Origin: Lyophyllum atratum
Taxonomy: Eukaryota > Basidiomycota > Agaricomycetes > Agaricales > Lyophyllaceae
Direction of reading: 5' to 3'
Length of the DNA: 64,000 nt
NCBI GenBank assembly: GCA_014905825.1
Contig: JACGCN010000048.1
Span: 62,001 to 126,000, forward strand
The notes below the pieces were generated by a model. That model made no database searches and was not told the origin of the DNA. It worked only from the letters and a program-made list of their open reading frames with translations. The number at the start of each line of letters is the position of its first letter. Position 1 is the first letter of the stretch. A program made the translations under genes and the position numbers. Positions 50,463 to 62,530 of the stretch are shown here, piece after piece.

Positions 50463-50772
50463 CCGAGCGATGATGGAGTCGTCAGGTCTACGTAAGAGAG
50501 TATGCACACCGGGAAGTTGGGAATTTAGGGTCAACTCAAATCTATACCCAAATTACGAGTTTGTATCCAAGTTTTCTAAGGACCGAAACTATCAATTCAC
50601 GTTGTCCTCAAACTATGAACGGAAGCGATCCGATTGGCTGGTTCAAAATTTGAGGCGAACCCAAAGTGATAGTTTTGAGCATTACAAAATTTGGATACAA
50701 ACTATTCCTTCAGGTATACATTTGCGCTGAGACTAAATTCCCAACTTTCCGGTGTGATGCCTCATCGCTCGG
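50463..50772. mobile_element. Foldback MITE-like element with long inverted repeats
   Basis: The left end CCGAGCGATGA (50463) is matched by its exact reverse complement TCATCGCTCGG at 50762-50772. The inverted similarity runs through most of the element: CACACCGGGAAGTTGGGAATTTA (50505-50527) against its complement near 50734-50756 with one mismatch, then AGTTTGTATCCAA (50558-50570) against 50688-50700, then blocks around GAAACTATCA and TCCTCAAACTATGAAC. The left arm has about 20 extra bases. It codes for nothing. Both outer ends are flanked by CA, which may be a 2 bp target duplication, but this is weak. Confidence 0.8.
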
Positions 50773-51187
50773 CAAGTCTTCCACTTCTGCCTCTATCCCA
50801 AATTGTACTACGATCTTGCGTTCTTCTTGGAGAGCTGTGAGAGTCTCTGGCGGTACAGCGGGCTACCTTTCGACAGTCACATGGCTCAAGGTTGTTTTCT
50901 TGCTGATCAGCAAGTGCCGTTGAAGGCAGCTCGATGGTGCCAGAACAGAAAGCATGGATGGATGTAAGGTCGAAGGTATGGGGCGTCTCGTTCTCGTTGC
51001 TTGTGCAGCTCCATAACTCACAAATAATGTATCTGTTTGATTAGGATGTAGGGGCGAGGAAGATTGATAGCAGTTGAACGCTTTAAAAACCTCTTGATAC
51101 TGGTATTATTAGGTGGCTGTGACCTATGTAGTCCGAAATAAAGGTCCTTCGCATAACTTTGCGACACAACTACGCGATACATGAACA
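50773..51187. other. Gap between the foldback element and the lectin-like gene
   Basis: 415 bp of 3' flank for the lectin-like gene. Nothing recognisable. Confidence 0.4.
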
Positions 51188-51986
51188 TTAAGACGCTGAG
51201 CCCACCATGCGGAAAGCGGTCCCGCTGCACTCGACCGTGATCTGGTTGTTCGAGTGGGTGATAGTTGGAACGCCTTTGCTGTGAGACTTGTAGCCGAGAA
51301 GGCCACATCCTCCCTGAAGGACCGTACCCTCCTCATCGCTCTTACCAGACTATTACACTGTATGAGCAGATAGGAATAGAAGAATGTATGAAGTAAATCG
51401 CACCCAGCGTAGGGCATTGTGGTTGCCAGTGTCGAGACTCCAACGTTGCGGGTAGTCTGTATTACAATCGACTAGCGTAGTGTAGTATGGCCCAGTCTCC
51501 GCTGGTTGGTTGGTGATGCCGATGCATTTCGACTTCGATGGGACGTAGACGCGTCCTACAAAAGCGTATTACTAGAGCGCACTCGGAAACGGATTTACAA
51601 TCGTTGCGCACCAGCCTTGACAATATCGTGAGGGAGACCAACTTCCAAACTTTGGCATTCCTGTTGAGATGCTCAGCGTTCAATTCCAAGGAGATAAGCA
51701 CGCGATAGTTGGGACTGACCTGGAATTCCACATGCAAGGGGTTCTGGCCGTTTCCTAGATATGCAACTTGATTTTTCACGTTCAGAGTGAAGGCCTTGTA
51801 GACACCTGGACGAGAAAGCATCAGAAATCGAGTCCTTTTTTACGCAATTTGCGGAAGGATACCTGTGGCATTGGCAGCCAGAATGCCTGAGGCGATAGGG
51901 CTGCAGTCAACGTCGCGAAGGGTGATAGCCTTAGCTAGCGTAACACCGACGAACATGCCCAAGGCGACAGGTCGAGAAACGAACAT
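51188..51986 (-). CDS. Secreted ricin-B-like (beta-trefoil) protein
   Basis: ATG at 51986 with a signal peptide (MFVSRPVALGMFVGVTLAKA). After it: ITLRDVDCSPIASGILAANATG, then VYKAFTLNVKNQVAYLGNGQNPLHVEFQ, ECQSLEVGLPHDIV, RVYVPSKSKCIGITNQPAETGPYYTTLVDCNTDYPQRWSLDTGNHNALRW and SGKSDEEGTVLQGGCGLLGYKSHSKGVPTITHSNNQITVECSGTAFRMVGSAS, ending at 51188. Short introns of 50-60 nt separate these blocks. Alternating Cys and Q-W type segments (CIGITNQ ... CNTDYPQRWSL) resemble the ricin-type trefoil found in many small secreted agaric proteins. Sugar binding is inferred, not shown. Some splice choices, especially near 51540-51600, are my best guess. Confidence 0.75.
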
Positions 51987-52060
51987 GGTGGTCGAGGTCG
52001 TTCTGTGAGAATGTCCGGGGAGACGAGCTTCACATTAATTCTGTGTATGCGCTTCCTGTT

Positions 52061-52067
52061 TTATATG
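52061..52067 (-). promoter_or_regulatory. TATA-like box of the lectin-like gene
   Basis: CATATAAAAC on the minus strand about 75 nt upstream of the ATG at 51986. Confidence 0.4.
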
Positions 52068-53002
52068 AAACACGGTTGATCATTATCAATCAAGTTGTAT
52101 AGGGACCTGCGGGGAGACTTCCCCGTCTTCTTCCCGATGTCCGCATGGTGAGCGATCTATGTTGACCGATCATAAGTACGTAGCGCAAGATGCGAGGGGT
52201 CATATAAAAAATCTTACAGTGATTGATAGATAGAGAAAGGCCTTTGAGACTACGCTTGAAGAGCAGCTTCCAAGCAGCACTCCGATGAGTTAGTTACGTC
52301 TCGACGGGGCAAGTATGAAGTATGAGTATTCATGCTTTCGGGTGGCCGTCGTCATGGGATCCGAGATATACTAGCACTTGGAAGCGGAGCGTGGCGCGTT
52401 TATTACTGCAAACAGGTAGTCGTTGAACGTGATACCCGAGGGCCGAATGGTTGCAACTTCAAGCTTGCCGCGTCGACCAGGTGACCCTGATAAAATGTCG
52501 TCCACGACGCACGTGAAGCGGAAATTCATTGTTGAACGCCGATCCTGGGACAGTCACTGTCAGTTTCAAGGCCAGCCGCCAGTTGCTCATTTAAACTTGA
52601 ACAAGATATGCAAATCACATCAACTTTGCGTATTGACGCGTCTTATATTTGAGCCTGGACGTTCGACTACTTACTATCACTGGAGGGGACTGCCGTGCCA
52701 AGCTCACGACCAACTTGCTATCACTGTGTCAGGATTTATCATTCTGGGCAAACGGCCTCGCGACGCTCGGTCATGGACTATGAGATTATCAATGGTATGA
52801 CAGTAAGACCCTCGAGCTTAACTTCGAGATAACCTAAACATTTAGATGCTCTTCCCTTCCCATCCCAAACGGTAAATAGCGATCTCTGTGAGGATTGTTG
52901 TCACAAACTTATCCCCATTACTTTCATAGCACACCGACTATGGAGAAGATATAAGTAGTTTGATTCTTGCCCTTGAGGAACCATTCACAAGTGGGCTCCT
53001 TC
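52068..53002. other. Divergent upstream region of the lectin-like gene and the RdRP
   Basis: Promoters of both genes should lie here, and also the first RdRP exon, which I could not fix: the first clear RdRP exon begins after a splice acceptor at 53002 (CTCCTTCAG), so an ATG-bearing exon must be upstream. A plus-strand open frame at 52423-52800 is a candidate but shows no recognisable motif. Confidence 0.4.
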
Positions 53003-56000
53003 AGTGTTACTTGAGGCTTCTGCCCCTCACGTTTCTTCTGGATCGTTTATAGATGCTTCAACGCAAAGCGCGTCGGATGCCCCCTCGAGTTCAACCTCTC
53101 CATCGCTCGAAAGCATCAAGAAACGTAAACATAGCGACCCTTCCGATACCTCTAGCTCCACCATAGATGACCGGCCAGCTAAGAGAGTCAAACACGACAA
53201 CGACCCCAACCACCCATATATTATAGTAAGATACTTCCATGCTGCGGCTTTTCTTGAACGCCCATACAATCGCACCCTTTAGGCGTCTTCGCGTCTGGTG
53301 GAAGAGTACCCAGGCGTCCCTTATGGTGTTTTGTACGAGATTGCCCGTTTACATACTGCATCGAAGCTCTCCATCGGGGACATTTCTTCCTGCCAGCTGC
53401 GCAAGCTGAAGGGGAACAACGTTCAATCCACGGCCGAAACTATTCGCGTCCTCTTTCCTGATACAGCCTCAGATGCACGCCAGGATCCTGCTTTCGTACA
53501 AGAGGCCGCTGCAACGGTATTTTGATTCGCCTTGATAAACATTCCTTGTCTTGAACTTACCTCGAACACTGTAGTCACCATGGGAAGAGCTCGACAGAGA
53601 GGAGGATGCGCTTTCTCTAGATCCCTATGCAGGTCTTGGGCACGGCGAACAAACACCTGGCTGGCATGGTGGAAAAATCGAGTTTAGGGGGAGGCTGGAA
53701 CTTGATGGCTCGTATAAGGTCAAACTGGAGCGATGCGCTTTGGGTCCCTCCTGCCGTTTCGCCAGGCGATTTGGATCGAAATACATTTTGAGGATAAAAA
53801 TCAAGAACTCTCTTCTCCACTCTCAAGATAATGGCCTCCAGGACTTTTTTCGTAAACCGTTCGTTCTATGGGGAAGAGTTTTCAGATCCTTCTACGCGAA
53901 GGATGCCACTGTTTTCATGTTCCGAACAAACTAGGGGATGGCGAATGGTGAAATTGTGCCCAACCGGTTTCCCGGATTTTCACTTTTGGCATTTCTCATT
54001 TGGCATAATCCGCCACTCACTAATTCGAACCAGGTGGGTCTGATCAAACTAGAATGTATCTGCACTCAACATCGAAAGTAGGCCATGACGAAGTGGACGG
54101 CACGCTTTGCACTTGGTTTGTCTAACTCTATCCCAGGGCCCATCCCTCAAAACGTCCATAACATAGATGACATTGGTCCGTTTTTTCCCATCTTACAAAT
54201 GTTGTCCAATCCCAATGCTCTGTACACAGTGTCTGCTGAGAAATCGGACATGACTGACGGCTGTGGAGAGTTCAGTCGGTCGATGAGTCTCGCGGTCTGC
54301 CGTCGAAGCGGTCTCGAGGGGTGCCCAACTGGTGTTCAATTCCGTGGGCATGGAGCCAAGGTAAGCAACTGTCCCAATACTAAAGTATATTCACGCGTTA
54401 AGGATTTGTAGGGGATGGTAACCGAGAAGGCCGAAACGAGCCCAAGTGGACCGCTCGAGATATGGCTCCGTCCATCGCAGATAAAAATCAGATATCCAGC
54501 GGACCACCATGACCCTCTTGATCTTAGCCTTCGCATCTTTGAAATTCTCCAAACCCCTCGCATGCGGTCTCCTGCACGAGTATCTCCGGAAACAATTATC
54601 AACTTCGCAGAAAACGGGGTACCTCATCCAATTTTTATCCATCTATTGAGGGCTAGTATCGCGCAGATTGTGGAAGGGCTAACGACCTGGGAGGGGCCGG
54701 ACGCTATGTATACTCTCTGGACCAACGTCGAGCGAGCTGGTGCGGTCGTAACATCTCGCAGAGCGCGGGAGGCCGGAGGGGAAGCGCGAGCCAGGGGTTT
54801 CAGTGAACGCTCGATCGATGAGGTTGAGGATGAGGATGACGACGAGATTGAATTTGACAAGGCTCTCGGGGAACGCTCTCGTGCTTGGTGGGCTGACCAG
54901 ACGTCCGGCCAGCCCTCCTCATTAGAAGAGACTGCCATGGTCCTCCTCGATGCTGGATTCACCCCCAACAACTCGGCCATACTTCGGGAGAAGCTGAAGC
55001 AAGTGGTGAAGACGAGAATCAACGATCGCGTCAAAAACTTTCGCTACGAAGTGCCTCACAGTGCCCTCACCTTCGTGGTCCCTGGTGCGCTTCTCGCTGT
55101 CGTCGTCTATTCCATATTGACAACAAACTTTCAGATCCTTATGCAGTTCTTGGCCCTGATGAGATTCAGTTGAAGAGTTCCCACCGAAATCTGATGGATC
55201 TTGATGGCCTCCTTACGGATACAATTCTTGGTGATGTCCTGGTATGAATTACATTGCCAACTCCACGCCAAATCTTCTAGCTTACTTGAATGTCTTTTCA
55301 GTTGACCCGGTACCCTTGCAAAGTGCCCACAGATGCCCGGAAGGTACGATCTTTCTATATCAGACCCTGCCCTCGCCTGATAGTTTCCAGGTCCGCGCTG
55401 TAGAACATGCCCAGCTTCGGAACTATACAGATGTCATTGTCTGCTCTGTTCAAGGCCAACGTCGATTACTCGATTACCTAGCAGGAGGTCAGTCTTCGTC
55501 TGATCCTTAACTTCTGAGTGCTCATGTACTATTGCAAGGTGACTACGATGGTGACACGGCTACAGTCATCTGGGCACCGGAATTTGTCAAGCCCTTCAAG
55601 AACGCAGACGAGAAATACTCCAAGGAGCCAGATGGCTTAGACTCGTGCTTTACCTCGGCCGGGAATGAGAAGGTTGCGGATTTTATGGAACGTACACGTT
55701 CATTAGCCCAGTTGGATCAAACCCGCGAAGCACAGAAGTATCTACTAGGCGCTCTGCGAGATCCATCTTTGATCGGCGCGTACTCGACGATGCACGACAA
55801 CGCAATCTATTCTCTCGGATACGGAAACCCGCGCACCGTCAAATTGGCTTACAAGTGAGCCTCCTTCCTGCCATACCCCGATTTAACCTCACTAATGAAT
55901 GGCACACAGGTTCTGCAAGGTGCTCGACGGCGCCAAGACCGGGCTGAGAATCAAGGCCGCCACCTTGACGGCTGACACGAAAGACTACAAAAATAGTCGT

Positions 56001-56660
56001 GGCCCGGAATGGAAGGAATGGAAAGCTAAGGCCGAGCGCAAGCCTAAAAAGCTGCCTAGCAATGAGCTATTCACTAAGCGGGGCAAGAAGAGCGAGTACA
56101 TCAAAGGCCCATTCATCATGGACGATCTGCGCCGCTACGCGAAAAAGGAAAGCGACAAGGTCCTGGCGAACATGGAGGACATTTTCAAGCCTTTGGACGT
56201 TGTCCGCGATCCCCATCTCACGCAGCCATGGGATGATGCAGACAAGATGGCAAATCGAGGTACCCCGGAGCTCCAAGCCGCAAAACGAAGGGACCTGGAT
56301 AGGATCAGATCCCACGTCGAGGACATGTTTGGGGAGCATCGGTTAGCGATACGGAAAGATTTCACCGATAAACAGATCGAAGCTCGTCAAGATATTCTCA
56401 GGGATCTTTCCAAGCGCTACATTGCCTCTCCTACCCTGGACGATATGGAGACCTTCACAGATGCAGCCTCCATCTCGCGTCTTCGCGCCTCCTACGCATA
56501 CCTATACGATTCTAAGCAGATGGCAAAGGGGGCGCGTTTCAGTCGTTTCCCATGGGATATGGCTCTCCGGGACCTCTGCCACATCAAAGCCAGTGCCCTC
56601 GGTCCCTCTAAGACGGTCACTGTAGGCTTCTACGAGCGCTTCCGACTATCCCGCCGTTGA
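53003..56660 (+). CDS. RNA-dependent RNA polymerase of the RNAi pathway, with an in-frame TAG
   Basis: Cellular RdRP (QDE-1/RDR class) that makes dsRNA for small-RNA silencing. It starts with a Ser-rich basic stretch (KKRKHSDPSDTSSSTIDDRPAKRVKHD), then VEEYPGVPYGVLYEIARLHT, SPWEELDREEDALSLDPYAGLGHG, KVKLERCALGPSCRFARRFGSKYILRIKI. The sequence reads KPFVLWGRVFRSFYAKDATVFMFRTN, then TAG at 53932-53934, then, still in the same frame, GMANGEIVPNRFPGFSLLAFLIWHNPPLTNSNQ. After introns: KWTARFALGLSNSIPGPIP, FRGHGAKGMVTE, VPHSALTFVVPDPYAVLGPDEIQL, LTRYPCKVPTDARKVRAVEHAQLRNYTDVIVCSVQGQRRLLDYLAGGDYDGDTATVIW (catalytic DYDGD at 55541-55555). It ends ERFRLSRR. The start exon is unresolved. Apart from the TAG no damage was seen. 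Confidence 0.9.
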
Positions 56661-56959
56661 ACTTTCCCCACATGTACTTCGCTCCCGCCATCAAACCCCA
56701 TATGAGTATACCTAGCATGCATTCCCACCATACCACTCGACATGAATACCCTCCAAACTCCTTTCGCTAGGGACACACTGTACACATCTCAAGTCTCCGC
56801 AGCTCATATTGTACATTATATCTTGCCTCTTCCGCTTACTCCGAAACCACTCCATCCATAGGTCTCATACAATTTCTTGGTGTTGTAAATTCTTGTACCA
56901 TCAAACATCCGCCTCTCTTCCCAAATCTTGTACAGATGTAATACACCAAAAGATACATC
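56661..56959. other. Convergent 3' gap between RdRP and ABC transporter
   Basis: About 300 bp, pyrimidine-rich on the plus strand, 3' flanks of two convergent genes. No gene seen. Confidence 0.45.
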
Positions 56960-59900
56960 CTATACGGCTTCTTGTACAGATAACAACACATCAAGCTCCT
57001 TCACCCTCTCCTCCCACTTCTCGACATCAGCCAACTTGCCCTCAAGCAAGCTAATCTCGCGATCGAGGCCCATCCGTTCCTCGTCAGTGCCCACCCGAGC
57101 AAGCGTCCATCCTGCTGAACCCTCACCCAAAAGCGTCAAGAGGTGAGTGTGATACTGGATCAGAGAAGGCCTGGAATGAGGAAATCAGAAACGGTGGGAT
57201 TTAGCTTGTTCGGAGGAACAAGTCTACGCACCGGAGAGAGACAGTGATCAGGGTGATCCCAAGGGCTTTTGCATGTTCATACATCCGACCCTCGACGTCG
57301 CTCGAAACGGCACTCGTGCATTCTACGAAACGCACATCATTGCTGGACCTTCGGAGGATTCAAGACGTCACACACCATCCAAGATCGCAAATCTGGGTTT
57401 GTGGTAGAACACACGCGCCATCGCCATCTAATTCAGATCCAAGGTCAGCACCCAAAAGCACCCAAAAGACATCCCAACCCACTCTTTGCTTCTCGCCCCC
57501 GCTCAACACATCCCTCCACTCCTTCCTCGTCGTCCACCCACCCTCCCTCTCCGGCAAGTATGCCAAATACACCCACTCCAAAATCTCCATAAGATCCTTC
57601 TCCGTCTTCCCCGACTCCAAGTACTCAGGGTACGAATGCGGGTAGATAATCTGGTCCAAGAGACTGCCCGTCACCATGTACGCCCGCTGCGGCACCACAA
57701 AGACCGCCCTGCGCCCCTCCTCGTCCGCAGGACGCCGCACTTCCGCATTGGCGCCCTGGGGAGCCCACAGGCCCGCCAACACACGCGCAACAGCCGTCTT
57801 CCCGACCCCATTGCTTCCGGTGATCATCAAGTGATCTCCGTCCTTCAGCGCCAACGACAGATCCTTGACCAGCGGCGGGGAGAGTGGAGCCTCGGACGGC
57901 TCGGCCTGATCTTCGTCCAGGAGCAAATCCGCGGCCACTGGGTTGTGACTGGGGACTAGGATGTCCACGTGCGAGAGTGCGATGTCTCCACCGGCCTCGA
58001 TCGTATGGTGGGGAAGGGGCACGAGATTGTGCAATGTCGATAGAAGTGTGTACAGCCGTGTCGTAAGGCCGGCGAGTTCGAGGAGATCCTTGTAGGCATA
58101 CATCAAGCGGCCGCCTGCATCGGCTAGTGAAAGGAGGAGCCGGCGATTCGAAACATAGGCTGTAAAACCCACAGTCAACATGGAGGATATGTCAAGAGCC
58201 GGCAATGCAATGACGTACTTTCCGTTCGTCCAGCTATAGCATCAACAGGCCTGTCTTCCGTCGGTGCGGCGGGGATCCCGAGCGACCGTGTCGTTCGAGT
58301 GTACAGTAAGGGCACTGCGATCAGACCGTAGCCTGCAGCAGACCACAGGTACTTGATCACATAATCCTCTGTCCACTCGTAAGCGATTCGGATCTGAGGA
58401 ACCCTAGTATCAGCCACCATGCGCTATGAGCAAAGTCAAGGTTCAACGGCGCACCTTGTATATTGAGTTGACGTGCTTGATGAGTCGCATATACGCACGC
58501 GTGAGGATGTCCCGCTCACGAACACCGCCATCGTAGAAACTATTGGTTGGGATAAGAAAAGAGGCAATATCAAGTAAGGAAAGGGATATGAGACGAACGC
58601 AATCTCCTCGGCTTCTCTACCGACTCTACCCATACCCCCCCTGTATTCTCCCTCAAGTTTGGCTTCTACCGCCGCCAAGCGACCGAACGCTGGCGTCACG
58701 GCTCGCAGAATCGCTACTGTTGCATAATAATTGCCGAACAGGAGAATGGTTCCCCGTACCCCCAGTGACCGCGATAACTGACTGGTGAAGAGGATGAGAT
58801 CAAGAGAGGGCTTTAGGATATTTCCGCTAGAAGTAACGTCCGTCAGCTTTTTCTGCGTATCAAAAACGGTGGGACACTTACTATAGACCCGCCAAAGCCT
58901 CACACCAGGCGTCAACATCAGCAGTGATGTATTGGTCCACGCCCTCGAGGCCCGATCTATAATAACGCAGATCGGGCGAAGAAGAGAGATAAAGGTCATG
59001 GGTATAACGTGTCAAACGTGTGCGTAAACTCAGGGAAAGCTTTGACTGCAGATGGCGAATCTGAGGAACTTGAGCTTCAGATCTTGCAGAAATCTAAAGA
59101 CACGAGGAAGACTCACTAGTGAATTAGTATAGGTACTTGGAATTGCGAGGAGGAGCCAAAGCCCCAGGCCCTTGAGAAAGCCTTTGCCATTCGCACTGAC
59201 CTGGTTGACGGAAATCAGTTGAACTCTTATATTTTAAAGAAGGACTTACTAGATCACGGGCAAGCCGTCCATCCAGCCTAGCGACTACCACGCTAAGTAC
59301 GGTCCTTAAGACCAAGAAGAAGGAATGGGACAAGACGATGAGGGTTTCCTTCGTTTGAAAAGATGGGAAGGCGATGCGGAATAGAATTGCATGGAGTTGA
59401 CGAAGGAAGGTCTTGTCAATGTTTGGCTTGGCTTTAGCAGCGGGCGGTAGGGGTGGAAAGAAAGGTGCATCCGAGAGAAGCTTCGTCTTCAAGGTTTCTC
59501 GAATGTTGACCTAGTGGGAGTATAAATCAGTATATCCCCAAGTGTTGCAGTTTTGTACGAAGAGGGACAGAATCGCGACAGTACACCCCCAGAACTGTAG
59601 GCAAGAAGGCTTGTTCATGAGAGTGCCTTAGCAAAATACTGCACCAGCCAGCCACAAGGTTTGGAAAAGCGAAAGTTTCGAAGTTCCTTCTCTACGCACC
59701 TTTGAGACGCGGTCGCGGTATGGCACTAACAAAGTCTTGCTTCCGTTGATCTCCTTCTTGTACACTTCCTGTAATACCTCCTCCAAATCTCCAGGAGATA
59801 GTGTTTCTTTAGCCTTTACGACAGGGATTCGTTTGAAAGCTTGCTTCGGGAGCGACAGCAGGCGGGAGCGCAGCAACAGAATAGTCACAAGCAGCAATAG

Positions 59901-59963
59901 TAGTGGCTTGCTCGACTTGTGCTGTCTAAGAGAGTTGAGCAGCGGCTTAGAGAATATTGCCAT
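56960..59963 (-). CDS. Peroxisomal ABC half-transporter (ABCD/PXA family)
   Basis: Half-size ABC transporter that, as a dimer, brings fatty acids or acyl-CoA into peroxisomes for beta-oxidation. ATG at 59963 (MAIFSKPLLNSLRQHKSSKPLLLLLVTILLLRS). Membrane domain: KTLLVPYRDRVSKV, LSHSFFLVLRTVLSVVVARLDGRLARDLV, GNILKPSLDLILFTSQLSRSLG, LFGNYYATVAILRAVTPAFGRLAAVEAKLEGEYR, and the EAA-like motif EAEEIAFYDGG that is diagnostic for ABCD proteins. ATPase domain: LMITGSNGVGKTAVARVLAGLW (Walker A), FVVPQRAYMVTGSLLDQIIYP (Q-loop), [37 protein letters not shown] (signature and Walker B, assembled over two introns near 57460 and 57370), ITLITVSLRPSLIQYH. It ends VKELDVLLSVQEAV. Walker A has Thr for the usual Ser, and VSLR replaces VSHR at the H-loop. 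Confidence 0.92.
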
Positions 59964-60576
59964 AGCTGCTCTAGAAGACGGAGGACGTCGATGGGGGGCC
60001 CGCAGGTAGGCAGGATGGCGTGTTGAGGATCCAGGCTGAGTATACCAGCTAGCCGTCGCGGTCAACTGACAATGAAATGCATGTGAAATTGCGGGGCTTG
60101 TCAGATAAGATTACATCTATTTGCCCGCACACCGACAAGCCAAATAGTCACACCAACGCCTGCAATCGCGACACGCTGGCTTTCTATCACAATTCGTTCA
60201 AGACCCTCGTTCCTTGTTAAGAAGACAGTATCGACTATGCTACAGTTTTTTTACTTCCTTTCGAGACGAGAAGCACCGAAACCGCAAACTCCGATTCTCC
60301 TGGCCTTTGTCCTCCCTTTCACTATGATAGTATGATCTGCACTGGCCCGAGCCCGCGACCACATAATGGATACTATATTTAACCTTGCCACTGCTAAATC
60401 CTCTTAAGAGAATCCTTTTGGCATCTTTCTCACTAACCTTCTATCTCTTCCTCCTGTCGGTGCTGGCACCACGAAACTGACCACATTCTTTTGAAAGCCC
60501 CATCATCAACCCACTAGGTAGGCCCAATCGTTGTATCCATGTTGCAAGTGCTGATTTTCGTCTAAAAGGCTTCACC
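59964..60576. promoter_or_regulatory. Divergent promoter region, ABCD transporter / unknown gene
   Basis: 613 bp between two start codons. Pyrimidine-rich stretches precede the plus-strand start (CTTCTATCTCTTCCTCCTGTC near 60440). No clear TATA box on either side. Confidence 0.45.
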
Positions 60577-62530
60577 ATGTATCCCCATAATGACTCGCAT
60601 CTCGCCTTCGAGGACCTAGCGACTTCTGCTTTTAACGATGGCTACAAATCAACTGCGGCCAGTCATCATTCCGTGGCCGAAGAATTCGGCGAAGGGCGGG
60701 GTGAGCACGTTCTTGCAATCACAGACATAGTAGTGCGCCTCACCTTTATCACCGTATTTCAATCTAATATTGTTGCAGGAGGGAGAAGAATATATGACGC
60801 ATACCGTAAAACTTCTGGAAGAATTCTCCAACCGGCAGGTCCACCCGCCTTTCGGTGATAGAATAAAACCTGAGGCAGGCGTCGATCTTCTGCATCGATG
60901 CTCTTGTCTGATCGAGCCCGTTTATTCCAGTTTCCCAACCCATACAAATTCCTGTTAGGTACCTTCCAATCATTAGCCAATCGCGACAAGCCTAAAGCGC
61001 CTGCCGACGAACCCTCGCGCCGGCTCCCTCCTCAGCTGCTGACTGAGTATGTGGACCTCGAAGTATGGGCGAAGGAATATCTACGAGTACAGTTTGATCA
61101 AAGTCAGACCGGGAGCCTGGTCCCAACGGTTAGTCCTATCAAGTCGGCCTATAACAAAGTAATCAACAATTTTGAGTCAGCTTTTGACCGTTATCGCAGC
61201 TAATTTCTTCGATCTCTACATGCACCTCATGGACAACATCGTCAAGAAAGCTTTGGTCAACAAGGATACTCGGCGTGGTTCCTGTTTAGAGATCACTGAT
61301 TTCTCCTTTTCTTACGGCAAGTTATCCAGTTGCACTACGAGCGCTGGTCGAAGGCCTTACCCTAATCCCTTAAGAACTTCACTTGTCCCAAGTCCTCCCT
61401 TTCATCACCGACGCCAAGCATCGTGTTCATAATGCCCGTATCCCCAATCCTCAGCCACGTCAGTTATAAAGCAGCTAGTGATTCGCAGTCACTGACGCTT
61501 TTAAATAGCTTCAGTCGACCTATCACGGAAGCCTATGCGTTCTGCCAAACCTGTTCGAACCGGGGCAGGCGCATCACATTCTGGTCGCAAAATGCAGCCC
61601 CCCAAGGCGGTTGTGCAAACTTCGCAACTGAAGAAGAGCCAGGCTAGACCAAAAGCGACTCCAAGTGCTCTTAAGAAGGGAGCAGGGGCACGAGTTGAAA
61701 CAGAAGAGGGTGGTCAATGTGGGAAAGACAAAGAAATACCAAGCGAGCGACACAAAGTCCCTCGTACTCCTGCCCAGGCCTCTACCAGCGCTCTACGCCC
61801 TAAGGGACGTCCGCGCAAGTCGATACCCGAGAAAACCGCGACCAAGTCTTCCACTTCTCCACTCGACCCCCCTTCACAGGACCCTCCCTCGGGCGATGAT
61901 CACACACCCGAAGTTTATCCCTTCACGTTCCAGTATCAGTATCCTCCTACTATGTCAGTCACCGGCGCGCCTTCCGAAGACCTAGCAGACTTCCCGACTC
62001 CTGAAGGCACTATGATCGGATACGAGAGCGATGCCACGATCCTCGCTCTACCACTAGAGACCAAATCTCGCACATCCACGCCTACGCTGGAAGAAACAAC
62101 TCAGCCTCCCGCACCCAAGCCCCCAAAAAGGCTTACCATCGTGTTACCTGCTCGAAAGAGCGAAAGGCTCGCGAGAAAGCGGGATGACGCATCGACATCC
62201 CTGCCTTCCTTGCCGTCTGACTCGGTGCAAACAGAAATAGCTGGCGAGGCCCAGGTGTATTTCCCACTATCGTCGGCGTCCGAGTTGGTGCCCGGGAACC
62301 CTGCCAAGTTTCATAGAACACCGACATGGCCTTCTCCACCCCCCGATACAGAGAATTACCCGATGTCGTCGACGGCAGGCATGGTCATTGACATCGACAA
62401 CGAGGCGTCCTCGGCAGGGTCACGTTTACAAAACCCTCTTGGTGACACCAACATCAATTCATATCCTTCGGTGCCACCGGAGGCTATGTTTCTTCCGACG
62501 TCCATCAGGGCCAAGCCTGAAGACTCGTGA
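60577..62530 (+). CDS. Unknown protein with Ser/Pro-rich basic tail and an AT-hook-like motif
   Basis: ATG at 60577: MYPHNDSHLAFEDLATSAFNDGYKSTAASHHSVAEEFGEG. An intron joins it to YMTHTVKLLEEFSNRQVHPPFG; later blocks include FPNPYKFLLGTFQSLANRDKPKAPADEPSRRLPPQLLTEYVDLEVWAKEYLRVQFDQ and, from about 61550, a long open exon to 62530. That last part is disordered (Ser, Pro, Lys, Thr rich) and contains RPKGRPRKSIPEK, close to an AT-hook, and KPPKRLTIVLPARKSERLARKRDD. It may act on DNA or chromatin, which is inference. I do not recognise the family, and exon borders between 60850 and 61550 are uncertain. Confidence 0.6.

Noticed and set aside
56067..56365. Minus-strand open frames opposite the RdRP
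   Set aside because: They are antisense to well supported RdRP exons and have no recognisable content.
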